Made by a program: the position numbers and the translations under genes
Assembly: GCA_013396655.1 (NCBI GenBank)
Contig: WBMV01006675.1
Coordinates: 817,031-881,030 of the forward strand
Source: Campylorhamphus procurvoides
Taxonomy: Eukaryota; Chordata; Aves; Passeriformes; Dendrocolaptidae
DNA length: 64,000 bases
Direction of reading: 5' to 3'
Shown here: positions 1-10,761 of the stretch, one piece after another
How positions within the stretch are numbered: position 1 is the stretch's first letter
How the letters are laid out: every line of letters begins with the position of its first letter
Notes under the pieces: model-generated
What the model was told of the DNA's origin: nothing
Seen by the model: only the letters and a program-made list of their open reading frames with translations
The model's database searches: none

Positions 1-959
1 ATGCCTAAGCTCTGTCTCCTCACACTAGATCTGGCTCACAGGGTTGGATTTTATGCAGCCAGATCTTCAGGCAAGCAAGAGAGCAAGACAACAACAGCTA
101 TAATGTGCAGGGAGCAGAAAGTTAAACCCAGCAAAATAAGCAACACTATTACGTTTCTCAAATTAAATTCATCCTCAAAATACTGTGAACTGGTGTTCTC
201 ACAGCCTGTTCTTGCACTTGTATTTCTGGAGTCTTTTTATCTATGTGTAAAGCTCAGTCTTGCTCAAAGACAAGCTTTTTCTTCTTGTTGTAGTTCAAGT
301 AACCAGGAGCCAGAAACAGTCTGCATCGCTTAGGCCAAAGAGGCATTTGTCAGGATTAGGAGAAAACAGGGAACTGGGGAGAGTGTAGAAAGTGTTTGAC
401 AAAATCCAAGGAAAGGGGAAACAGGCCTCTGCAAACCACTGGAGATGAAAGGTAAAATCAAAGACTGGAAGAAAAGCTCCTTATGCGTGACATATTCTTC
501 TGGGGTTGTGTGTAAAATACAGGAACAGGAATAGGGAGATGAGACTAGGACTTGATGAACAAAAAAACAGACACTACACTGGAAAAACAATGGAGATTGA
601 GGCTGTGTAGATTGAAAAACAGTTGGACAGAGATCATAAATAGAGGTGAAGCAGAGACAAGGAAAAGTTGTGAACAAACAGGCTCGGATAGATGAAATCT
701 TTATTGGAAAAAACCCAAAGGGAACAGCCTGAATCACTAAAGTGAACACTATTCTTAAGCTTTGGATTTGAACTCCAGGCCTGACTACTCACGATTTTGT
801 TGTCACCTTATATCTGTAAAATATGAAAGCAAAGGTTTGCTTTTGTTTCTAGCATAGCACATTGGTGATGACAGCTCTTACTCAAGGAAGCCTTACACAG
901 TCTGTTCAAGTGAGAGTCCTGTGTGACTGATGGACCGTAAGGGACCTAATGTCAAGGAC
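1..959. other. Unrecognised non-coding stretch
   Basis: No gene or repeat family is recognised. From about 350 to 720 the plus strand is strongly purine-rich. This skew leaves a 139-codon open frame on the minus strand (330-749), but its translation is hydrophobic and serine/phenylalanine-rich, has no domain I recognise, and is what a purine-skewed strand gives by chance. A 110-codon open frame at 1-333 likewise shows no motif. Confidence 0.5.
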
Positions 960-1242
960 TTGGAGAAAAGGAGGATCAGGGAAGACCTTATTGCTACCTG
1001 AAAGGAGGTTGTAGCCAAGAAAGGGCCAGTGTTTTCTCCCAGGTAGCAAGTGACAGGATGACAGGAAATGGCCCTCAGTTATGTCAGGGGAGTTTTAGAT
1101 CAGCTATTAGGAAAAAGTTCTTCAATGGAAGGGTGACCAGGCATTGGAATAAGCTGCACAGGAAAGTGTTAGAATCACCATTCCTGGAAGTGTTCAAAAG
1201 GTGTGTGAATGGGGCACTTGGTGATATGGTTTAGTGGTGAAC
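960..1242 (+). mobile_element. CR1 LINE 3'-region fragment
   Basis: The sequence follows the 3' end of avian CR1 elements: a 'tggagaaaaggagg...cagggaagacctt' block, then 'tgacaggatgacaggaaatgg', then 'gatcagctattaggaaaaag' and 'gtgttcaaaaggtgtgtg'. The same blocks recur in the copy at 15441-16260. It stops at 'tttagtggtgaac', so the terminal ATTCTATG-type repeat is absent and the copy is cut at both ends. It is non-coding and dead. Confidence 0.85.
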
Positions 1243-1984
1243 ACAAATAAATATTGGTTGTGTATAAAACAAAGCTGATTTCTACAGAAACAAAAATTAT
1301 TTGCAAGAGCTAAAAGACTGGTTAATAAATAAAAAGAGTAAAGTGAGAAAAAGAAAACACAGGTTCATGATTAAAGTAATAATGATATCCTGGAGCACTG
1401 CATTTCCCATTTGTATTTTCACAGAATTAAAATGCAAACCAAACATTTTACAAGTAGTCATTAATTATGCAACTTTTCCTTGACATTTGCAAATTAGTTT
1501 CAGAAGTGATATGTTGTCATATTTGCAACTGAACTTATTCTTGAATATAAAGGGAGTAAGAATGAAGGTTTTCCACATTTCGTTTAGACATTCAGAATTA
1601 ATGAATAATTCGGAGTAAATAATTTTCTGACTCGCCTTCCTATTCCTAAGGGAGGGATATTACTACTGCCTTACTTTGATGAATCATTGTGAAAACAAAG
1701 GAATAGTTATGAAGCATTAAAATACTATATATGATGGGTGCCATCACCAAGCCTGTCTGGGAAAAAGAAGGCTCCTTCAGAAAAAGGAGGGATAACTATA
1801 GTGCAGTAGTGCAGAAGAAGAAAACAAAAACATCTAATGGTTAAGTGAGGGGTCATGTGGAAATCTCTAATCTGTGAAAGAGCAGTTCAGGATTTTCTCA
1901 TAACACTGTACAGAAAGCAAGAGAAAAAAAAGATTCATTAAATTTGTCCAGGCATCTTTTAATGCTGACTTTAGTGTTCTTCAA
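1243..1984. other. Unrecognised AT-rich stretch
   Basis: AT-rich sequence with no repeat family, RNA gene or plausible exon that I can identify. Confidence 0.5.
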
Positions 1985-2329
1985 TGCTAACAGCAGCATG
2001 TAGATGTGTGCAGCAAGCTGAGGAGTTCGCTTCCCCCCTTTCCTGTCCCCTCCCGGGCCACGTGGTCAGCAACCAAGTGGTCTCCAGAGGTCCCAGCAAA
2101 GAGACACACACACCCCCCAGGACAGGAAAGCAGAGAGAGCTTTATTCACCTGCCCAGGCTTTTTGTAGGGCTTCACAGCCTATAGGATTCAAGGAGAAGG
2201 GTTAACAATAGACCAGGGGAGGTTTCACATAGCCTGGCCAAGGCTTGCATACTAATTAGGAAGATAAAGGGTCCAGGGAAGAAGAAAGGTGATTCAGGGG
2301 GAAAAGCAAAACCTCCATTTTACAATACA
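1985..2329 (-). mobile_element. Probable solo retroviral LTR, minus strand
   Basis: Read on the minus strand this looks like a short LTR of endogenous-retrovirus type. It opens near 2329 with 'tgtattgtaaaatggagg', has a poly(A) signal AATAAA (plus-strand tttatt at 2141-2146) followed by a T/C-rich stretch, and ends near 1985-2000. A TATA variant 'ctacaaaaag' lies about 20 bp upstream of the AATAAA. No internal viral sequence flanks it, so it would be a solo LTR. I could not fix both ends because no clear target duplication was found. A class II (ERVK-like) assignment is a guess from the compact layout. Confidence 0.6.
2141..2146 (-). terminator. LTR poly(A) signal AATAAA
   Basis: AATAAA on the minus strand, inside the probable LTR at 1985-2329 and followed downstream by a T/C-rich segment. 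It is expected to mark the R/U5 border of that LTR. Confidence 0.55.
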
Positions 2330-3987
2330 GTAAAAAAAAGCCTCAGGTTTAAAAGGCACTTTGATTGGTTTCTTCATCTTCACAGGTTTACTGTTACAGA
2401 TGTGTACGTGTGTTTTTGCATATAGAGTATGGTCATTAGGTATACATATTAAAAACCCAGCAACTGTCTGCTTAGTTGGTTACTGGATGCCAGTTACTGG
2501 ATGCCAGCAAAGAGAGCCATGCCCCCATATATGTGCCACGATAATAAAGCAAGCAGTTTATCTACCTACCTATATTATTTTGAAGTTAAACACATTCTTT
2601 AAAATCAGCAAGATACCTTTTCTCTTTCCTTCAAATTGTACCAATGGAAGAACACTTGAGAGTGTGACAGAGCTGAGTTAAGGTAGTCAAATGGCACTTT
2701 ATTTATAAGTAATAATCAAAATACCTTATGAATAATTATATAAACATAGTGTATAATTCTTTAACTTCCTCTTTCTCCACTGTATATTTTTTCCCCATAT
2801 GATATGTAGCTTGGACCAAACTGTTAGGAGGACTGACTATTTTTGAACTTGTCCATGTATGGAACATCTACCAGCTGTATCCTCCATGTACTGTTGTCAC
2901 AATAAAAGCCAGTGCAGTGAGCTGTTTAGGTGATTAGTGCAATTTGACTGTCTCAATTTTTCAGAAAACATCCTGTATTTTTTTATTATTTTTGGGCTTC
3001 AAATGCCAAGGAAACAGTCTATTTTTCAGTATTTCATGCTTCTTTCCCAGTCTGGTAAGAACCAGTAAGAGCAAAGGCAGTACAAAACACAGCTCAAACA
3101 GACATCTGGTTACGGAAATTTACGTGAGTATGGAGTTATAGATCCTTGAAGAGCCTTGTGAGATTTTATCCTCTTCAGAAGGCATTTTGAAGATGTTTAT
3201 CAATCTAGGTCAATCATTATTTCAGGATCATACTCTTAGAAGTGTCTATATGGACTCGAGATTCCATCAGGATTTAGCACAAGTCTGCAATTTGGAGAAG
3301 ATTTTTTTTATTTTATGTGTGTATGCCAATGTAAACTTCAGATTAGGAACAACTAGATCTGAATTTAAAGCAACTTCAAAGTAAATTTGTTTTATGGATA
3401 CAATCTGAAGCTTTGTATTCTGACGTGTTAAATACTAATATACCATAAGGCCACCAGTACTGAAGTCTTGACTAAACGTAGAGAAGACCTGCATCATTTT
3501 AGTGAAAAAAAAACCACAAAAAACTAAAAACAACAAACCACCAACTAACCTTCTAAAGTATGAAATGGGTAAGATAATTTCTAAATTTTCTCTTTTGTTC
3601 TTTATTAGTAGTTTTGTGGATAAAGAGTTTTACCAGTGTGGTCTCATTATGCATTGCCAGCAGAATCAATAAGTTTGGACATTGTTAATTTTGATTTGCA
3701 AGTAATATTGTCCTTGTTTTTTCCTTGTCTTTTGTAAGGGTGGAACCATATAGACAGTTGGTCCTGGAAAGGCAAATTTAAAGGGATGAAGATATACCTT
3801 TTTGGAGAAGAGAGGAGGGGAAGGATGGGGGAAAGATGAGTGGGATAAGGGGATACAAACATTATGCAAAAAGAAGCTTAAAAAACCTCAAACAGTCATA
3901 ATCTATTGGTCCTGACTATTCAGCATCCCACAACAGTAACAAGAAATTGCAGAAATTAGGTTATATTTCAAACTTACCAGCCAGGAA
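2330..3987. other. Unrecognised stretch with one 14-bp tandem duplicate
   Basis: No gene or interspersed repeat is recognised. A perfect head-to-tail duplicate of the 14-mer gttactggatgcca occupies 2479-2506. Open frames here are 65 to 106 codons and carry no motif. Confidence 0.5.
2479..2506 (+). repeat. 14-bp perfect tandem duplication
   Basis: The unit gttactggatgcca occurs twice without a spacer (2479-2492 and 2493-2506). It looks like a small replication-slippage duplicate. Confidence 0.9.
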
Positions 3988-4841
3988 AAAAGCTGACAGA
4001 TTTGGAACCTGACTCAGAAAGATGCCCTCCTTAATCTGCTGCTTCTCAAGAAAGGGGATATTGTGAGCAAAGTTGAGATTGGTGGCAATCTTGGCCACAT
4101 CGACCACAAAGCAATGGAGTTTAAAATCTCTGTTGACAGGAGGAAAAATGCCAGCAAAACTTCAACTCTGGGCACGAGGAGAGCAGAATTCAGGCTGCTT
4201 AGGGAATTAGTGAGTCAGGTTCCCTGAGATAATGTATTTCGCAGGTGCTGGAGTCCATCAGTGCTGGTCAGTGCTTAAACATCACCTCCTAAGGGCACAG
4301 GAGCAACCATTCCCTCTCTGCTCTGCACTGGGGCAGCCTCACCTGCAATATTGGGGTAGTGTGGGGCACTGCAAAATGATAAAGATATTAAGCTCTTAGA
4401 AAGTATCCAAGAGGACAAAAAATATGGTGAAGGGCCTTGAGGGGAAGCCACATGAGGAGAGGTTGAGGGCACTTGGTCTGTTCAGCTGGAGAAGAAGAGA
4501 CTGAGGGGAGACCTCATTGCAGTTACAACTTCCTTGGGAGGGGCAGAGGAGGGGCAAGCACTGATCCCTTTTCCATAGTGAGCAGTGACAGGACCCAAGA
4601 GAATGGTCTGAAGTTGGGTGAGGGGAAGTTTAGGTTGGATATTAGAAAAAGGTTATTCCTGCTGAGGGTGGTTGGGCACTGAACAGGTTCCCCAGGGCAG
4701 TGGTCACAGCACCAAGCCTGGCAGATTTCAAGAAGCATTTGGATGATTGTCTCATGCACATGGTGTTACTCCTGGTGATGGTCCTGTGCAGGGTCAAGAG
4801 TTGGACTTGATGATCCTTGCATGTCCCTTCCAATACTGTGC
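3988..4841 (+). mobile_element. Internally deleted CR1 LINE (endonuclease end joined to 3' region)
   Basis: Two CR1 segments are fused. From 3988 to about 4315 the sequence matches the end of the endonuclease domain and the following linker, and aligns closely with 24510-24840 in this window. The catalytic block that reads His-Ser-Asp-His there (24619-24630) reads His-Ile-Asp-His here (4096-4107), so the Ser is lost. From about 4320 it jumps to the CR1 3' region (block at 'ctgcactggggcagcctcacc', then 'gagaagaagagactgagggg', 'gatattagaaaaagg' and 'ttggacttgatgatccttg'). Most of the reverse transcriptase is missing between the two. The copy has frameshifts and no usable ORF. Confidence 0.85.
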
Positions 4842-5130
4842 TAGTTTTTTGCTACGAGAATTTTGCTCTAAATGTCTTGTGTTTAATATGTGAGTAGCCT
4901 ATCTACTAGTGTTTGCATTTATTTTTTTTATTTTTTTTTTAAACTTGGCTTTAGACCTAATGTAAGATTAGACTGAACCATGAGGGAGATGCTCTCTGTT
5001 TACTGCTTTAGGTTATGTGATCAGACTATTCATAACTAAGGAACAGAATGGGAGCAACAACCTCTTGGACTTCAACCTTGATTTCCAGAACCATATAGTA
5101 TATCTCAAATAGGTGAAAGTCTAAAACAAA
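4842..5130. other. AT-rich spacer with a T run
   Basis: Low-complexity T-rich DNA at about 4920-4940, then unrecognised sequence between the CR1 copy and the short duplication at 5131. Confidence 0.5.
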
Positions 5131-5203
5131 CACAATGTTGTTTTGTGTTTGGTTCATATTACAGTGACACAATGTTGTTTTGTGTTTGGTTCATATTACA
5201 GTG
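5131..5203 (+). repeat. 36-37 bp tandem duplication
   Basis: A unit beginning cacaatgttgttttgtgttt and ending attacagtg(a) occurs at 5131-5167 and again at 5168-5203 with no mismatch seen. It lies 33 bp upstream of the solo LTR. Confidence 0.9.
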
Positions 5204-5287
5204 CTCAGTGGGATCAAGGAGGGAAGTAACAGCAGGTGTTAGACACTAGGTCAGTGATTATTGGGTCAGAAGCACCTTGTGGGAGGG

Positions 5288-5310
5288 GTGTGTGTGTGTG
5301 TGTGTGTGTT
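5288..5310 (+). repeat. (TG)n microsatellite in the LTR
   Basis: A run of TG dinucleotides with one TT interruption near its end, inside the U3 part of the solo LTR. Confidence 0.9.
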
Positions 5311-5450
5311 TGTATGGGCAAGGGGAAGGGATGGGTCCAACCTCACAGAGGTGGGGTGGCCCCATATCCCTCATGGCAGGCCCTGGAGCCCACATGGGGA
5401 AGCCCCAGAATGGCTGCCAGTCACAAAGAATCCAGGAAAACTATAGCACA

Positions 5451-5667
5451 CCACAGCTCCTGGAGCCCCTGACGCAGCTCAGATGGGCAGGGACAGAGGG
5501 AACACTGCTCTCACTGGAACACCCCACAGCTTCTGGATCCCATAACCCAGCTCAGACTGGCAGGGACAATGGAAACACTGCCCTCACTGGAACATCCCAC
5601 AGTTCCTGGAGCTCATAACCCAGCTCAGATGGGCAGGGACAGAGGGAACACTGCCGGCACCCTGGCC
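5451..5667 (+). repeat. Three 73-bp tandem repeats in U3
   Basis: Units start at 5451, 5524 and 5597, each opening with ccacag and containing cagctcaga(t/c)(g/t)ggcagggaca and a ggaacactgc-like or ggaaacactgcc block. The exact 73-bp period holds for both steps and the copies differ at scattered positions. Tandem repeats upstream of the TATA box in an LTR are commonly enhancer repeats. That role is inferred from position only. Confidence 0.85.
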
Positions 5668-5734
5668 TGGAACCCCAGAGTGACTGGAGGGTCAGAGACC
5701 CCACCTTGGGGGTTTGGCCATGAGGACCAGAGCA

Positions 5735-5742
5735 GATAAAAG
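5735..5742 (+). promoter_or_regulatory. TATA-like box of the solo LTR
   Basis: The motif gataaaag lies about 310 bp upstream of the LTR poly(A) signal and just downstream of the 73-bp repeats, where the U3 promoter is expected. Transcription would start near 5765. The motif is a variant, so strength is uncertain. Confidence 0.5.
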
Positions 5743-6045
5743 CAGAGGTTTTGGGATGGCATGTGTTACAACCCAGCCACCTGGACGTGGCCACACAAAG
5801 CCTTGGTGGTAGCTCTCTCTCCCTCTTTCTCCTTCTCTCTCTTCTTGCTCCCTCTTCTTTTCTCTTTGCTCCTTTCTTGGTGATTTGGGTGGCTTGGAGC
5901 TGGTAGGATTGAATTTGACTGAAGTGTTATGGATTGATTAGATATGGACTTGGGTGTTGTGGATTAATATGTGCTGAGTATGTATTGTGGTGGAACATTT
6001 TGTCTAGCTTGTAATGCCAAGTTCCCTTAATTTCTCCCCTAAATT

Positions 6046-6051
6046 AATAAA
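6046..6051 (+). terminator. Poly(A) signal AATAAA of the solo LTR
   Basis: AATAAA sits 123 bp before the LTR 3' end, consistent with the end of R and the start of U5. Confidence 0.65.
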
Positions 6052-6179
6052 GACACTCCTTGGCAGCAAGTCCATGGCTTATTCTCTTGACATTATCTCA
6101 AGGTATTAAACATATGTAAAGTAAAACTCCTAGCAGAGCCTATAAACCCTCAGCTCTGGGGCTGGAATGTTACAGCAGG

Positions 6180-9100
6180 CCAGCTAGTCTGTTTGGAAAG
6201 CCAGTGCTGCCTTCTGCCATCAACGAAGTTATTGGGTAGAATGACATAACCTTGAAGTCTGAGACCAGACTTCACCTTTACACTAATTAAACCAATTCTA
6301 GCAACCCTAAACCTTTAGACAACTTGTGATTTGCTGACATATTTGAAAAGGTGTCATACTTAATTTTCATGCCTGAACCCATGAATGCTTTGAAAAATTC
6401 CCTTGCACCTGTTTCTTGTGACAAATATAGGGTGAATAGAAAAGAGCTTTGATCTTTTTTATAGTGAGGTGCCTACTTTTAAGAGCCTTGGTCTTGCATA
6501 GGTGTACTAGGAGAATTTCTGGAATTTAAAAATGGCAGAAGGATGCCCTATGATATTGGCTAAATTCACAGGATCAGTACTGACACTATTTAAGAAGAGA
6601 TATGTCCAACAGCGGGACTGTTAATTGCTATAGTGGCTGCAACAGAATTACAGTGCTGCTGTAGAGAACACAGTTTTCAAAATATATGGCAGTTTGACAG
6701 GAAAGATTACACAAAATATCACCTCATATTTGGACGGGATACATCTTAGGCTTCATAGTTATCCAGTAGACTATAATGCACTGTAAACCCAAAACCCAAA
6801 AAAACTCATCCATATAAACCTTTAAGGGAAACTGAAACAGGTAAGAAGATTAGGCTAGAACTCAGATCTGCTTTCATGTATATGCTAAGGTTTCATTTGC
6901 AGCTGGCATTTATCCTACCATCTTTATTCCTAGAATTAAGTCTAAAAACATCCACTAACTTCTAACAATGCACTAGACAAACATTCTAGTTATAAACTAC
7001 CTTACTTAAATTGTGACCAAAAAGATTAAAAATGTTTATTTTTTTAATTAAATAAAGCAGATATTTTATCTACTGGTGTTTCCAATCTTGCCAGTTAAAA
7101 TGCTTTACAAAATATGAGACTGAGTACAGAAGTTGAGGAAAGCTATAAACACAGATTATGAGGTTTAAGATAACACATTTTTACCTTCCTACCAAGCACA
7201 GTTGAAGACAACCACAAGCAAACTGAAGCATGGTCACTTGTTCAGTCTCACTGGGTCAAACACTCAAACCAAGGAAAGGATGCAGTTTGCACCACTGAGA
7301 TGGAGTAAAAATGAATGCAAAAACACCCATAAACAACCAATTCAGTTATACTAGAACATTTCTAAAAACATACAGGGTTCAAGGGCTAAACTTTTGACAT
7401 ATGAACAAAGGGTAAAATGAAAATGGACAGCTGGAAAACACATTTAAAAATTAACATATTTCTGTGGATTCCTCTGTTGGGCATCAGTTCAAATCAAGTT
7501 AAATTCAATGCTAACACTAACAATTACTTCAGTGGTCTTTGGACAGGAGCCTTATTGACTCCAGTTTGTTACACTGATATAAATACAGCAACTTGACTCC
7601 AGCTAATGGAATCCCTTAAGGATTTTTGAAAAGCAAAGAGCTAAGCACCCTCAGCTTTCCTGAGAGTGGGTGCTTATGATTCCACACAGTACTGCTTCTC
7701 ATTTATATTAATAAAAACAAAACTTGGGGATTTTTGTGTTGTAAGTGCCAGCTTCTGCTGAACTGAATTCCACATCTTGCAAGCCTTTTTTGTACTTGAG
7801 TCTGGCCTGTGAAAGAGAATTGCTTAGCTATCTATTTTGGACTACAAGACAAAAGAAAGGGAAAAAAAATAAGAAAAAAAGAAATGGTAGTGGGACAGTA
7901 TTGATTTATTGGCTAGTAGGAGGCAACAGGTATTGGTTCTCAACCACCATTCACTGCTGTAAAAGAGCCAACCTAAAGTGGAATTAATGGGCAAAATAAC
8001 CTGATTCTGAACCATTATCAAGCATGTCTTATTTGGGCCAGTCAGCAAATGTTGCTAGGACATAAGTCCAGAGCAACTGTTTATGTTCAGATTGAATAAA
8101 TTGCAGGGTATTAGATGGAAAAATAGTGCCGCATCTATCTTTGTTTTTCCTTGGATACGGCAACAAAACAGTCTAAAAAAGCAGTTAGAATGATGCTTGA
8201 ACTGATTATATTTTAGTCTTCGAAGTCCTGCTTTGGAAGGAATGCGTGACAGTTTTCTCCAAGAATATTTTTGTATTTGAGAATGATTTTTGATTTATTT
8301 CAGGGGGGATCCCACTTGGCTGTTCATATTGTTACAGAACATTTAAGACATTCTTGAGTCATTCAACACGGATCTTTTTATACAGATAGTATGACAAACA
8401 ACCATATACTTCATATAGATTTTCAGTTGCTGCTTTTCAACAGTAGTAACAAATTTATAAACAGTTCTTCCAGTTCTTTCAGCATTCCAGGAAGACTTTT
8501 CTGCCATTCTAGGAAAAAAGAACACATTTTATTCTGTTGATAGTTACTTGGTAAGTTCATTCTCTATAAATTGTGAAACACATTTGAAGTTAAATGGGTA
8601 TTTCTCCACTTAAGCCAGTGCAAGGCCAGGGTAAAGTTTACATTTGCAATCTTAACTGTAAGCTGCCTGGGTTACAAGCCCTTTGTGCTTATTCTCCATC
8701 AACTGCTTGTTCTTTTGAATGTTCTGTGAAGCAACTCACTTGGCAATGAGCAAAAAGTCTTTAAACTAGCCCTTATCACTGATTACAATCAGTGGCATTC
8801 TGCCAGCTGATGCATAACAAAGGTGTTCCACCTAGACCAAGCATCAACAGAGGACTATTTTCCCCAAGAACAAAGCAGCTCCCTACACGAGGTTACGTAT
8901 AAACTGTACAACCCGGAGTGCAATATATAACAATGTTTCTCAAAGTCTAGTGCCCTAAGTAGCCATCTTGTGCAGCAACTTCTTGACAAGATTAGGGACT
9001 TTTTGTAGAACTAATTTTTTAGCATGCACTAATTTATCTTCACTAAAACCCTGTGCAGTCACTAAGTTAAGGCTTCCAAACTCCATCAACATTTTTCTAA

Positions 9101-10685
9101 CAGGAACAAAAAACTCTGTGTTCCAGACCTTGCAGCGATACTTAGACATCTGCCAAATTACAAGGGAAAATCAAGTGTTGTGGGCCATTTTACAGAACTC
9201 TGTAGTCTGACTGTTCATCAGCATCAACATGGCCAGTAACAGTTCTTCCCTATATTGCCTTTTTAACTGAGAGTCATCTGTTTGCAAAAAAGTGGAATGA
9301 AAAGTGGGTAAAACATTGCATATCCCTGTTTTTTAAAATTCTTATGTAATTTGGGCATAATCCATTAATTATGATGAGTAAAGTGTAGTTGCCAGTAGCA
9401 AACGATCATTGGTGAAAAAACGTTACTTTGACTTATGGAGTATTTGTAACGGCAATGGCAAGTGACTCGAATTGCCCCTCTGTTTGCAGCTTGTAGTTCT
9501 GCTGTAACCACCAAAGACATATCAGTGCTGCAGTAGGAACAGCACTCTGCTGTAAGTGGAGACAGGGAAAAGGGAATAAATGGGGAATAACTGCACATAG
9601 CCAGTGGAGAAGTAGCATTCAACACAATGTAGTGTGGATGACTCAAGGATCAGGATGGGGAGCACAAATGCATCAGTTTCGGTGATTCACTCATGAAGGA
9701 TGAGAAAATGAACACTATTCTTGCCCATGAATAGTTACAGTTCTTCAGCCTGAACAGTTCTGCTTAGGACCCTAGTCTGACAGGATATGTACATCTGCAT
9801 CTGACAGGACCTATCCCCGGACACTGAACTACTAGTTACCTTGTGGTAGGAAGGAGACTGTATTTGGAGAGTGTCCCCTGATACTTAAAAAAAAAAAAAA
9901 AGTAGAAAATAGAGGATCTTTTTGTTCATGTGTTCTGAAATGGCAAGGCATTATAAATAAACAGTATAACCCATATCCCTTTCTAAACTACCAAGCCACC
10001 TCAGGGAGACTATACAGCTTTGCATAGTTTTATAAGGAGCACAACTAACAGATTCATAAATAATCAAAACCTGATCAACTTTGATTTCTTCACTGTAGAG
10101 CAATTGAATTTTTTTTCATCAATTGCATTGCTCTTATTTGTTCTTCCCATTGCAGAGACGAAAAAAAGGTGAAAGAAAACAAATTAATTGTTTATATGAA
10201 GGATTTTTTTAGTATCCAGCAGAAATTGTTAAGAGTCTTGTGTGCTGAAAACTAATTTACATGCTGCCAAGAGCAAACAGGCAACATTCAAAGCACCTTT
10301 CCGAGCCTTTCAGAAGACAATGACACATTATTCTCATCAAACACTGATCCTACTGGGAGCATGAAAGGTGCTCAACTGACACACAGACATTTCCATTTGA
10401 GATTACACATGTGAATGACGCATCCATTTGAGATCAATGGAGTATGCAGGAGCGTCTCAGTGCGGGTCATGAGAATGTACCACTGACTAATTAAGTAAAT
10501 AAATCAGTGCCAGTTTTTGATCTAGTGGAGATAACATGCCAGTTTTGTCATAATAGTGTAGTGCTGTGAGTCTAAATGTCTCAAGCTCTTGCTTTCAAGA
10601 AAAATAATAGCTTACAGCTATTTAGTCCATTTAGAGATTACCTGGTAGACCTCACCGTGGGACTGGAGTTCACAGGAGCACGGTA
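6180..10685. other. Long unrecognised non-coding stretch
   Basis: No gene, RNA or clear repeat is seen. It includes a 15-base A run at 9887-9901 and several AT-rich blocks. Segment 10290-10500 has a few blocks ('ccatttgagat' twice) that resemble very old amniote repeats, but not clearly enough to name. The longest open frames are under 95 codons and have no motifs. Confidence 0.5.
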
Positions 10686-10761
10686 ATTAGAGATGTGAAA
10701 GACCTATTAGATCACTGGGTTCATTCCTTGCAATTGCCTCATAAAAGGGGCATTGACATCC
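10686..10761 (-). mobile_element. Possible relic of an old CR1-like 3' end
   Basis: The phrase 'gaaagacctattagatcact' followed by 'gttcattccttgcaattgcc' resembles the antisense of the old CR1-like 3' terminus that in younger copies reads 'ttggactcgatgatc'. It is short and diverged, so this is a tentative call. Confidence 0.3.

Larger units (their letters stand above)
5237..6174 (+). mobile_element. Complete solo LTR of an endogenous retrovirus (938 bp)
   Basis: The element starts TGTTAGACAC and ends GGAATGTTACA, giving the canonical TG...CA ends. It is flanked by the perfect 5-bp direct repeat gcagg (5232-5236 and 6175-6179), the target-site duplication left by integrase. Inside, in order, are a (TG)n tract, three 73-bp repeats in the U3 part, a TATA-like box near 5735, a long pyrimidine-rich tract (about 5815-5880), an AATAAA at 6046-6051, and about 100 bp of U5. 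No gag, pol or env sequence is attached, so it arose by recombination between two LTRs. A 5-bp duplication fits ERVL or class I elements. I do not recognise the family. Confidence 0.85.

Noticed and set aside
330..749. 139-codon minus-strand open frame
   Set aside because: It is explained by the purine-rich plus strand, which lacks stop complements. The translation is low in sequence complexity and shows no domain.
764..790. tRNA B-box-like ggatttgaact on the minus strand
   Set aside because: The flanking bases do not form a T-stem or an acceptor stem, and no A-box lies at the right distance.
5236..5618. Overlapping plus-strand frames with Cys-Val repeats near 5300
   Set aside because: They come from the (TG)n tract and the 73-bp tandem repeats inside a solo LTR.
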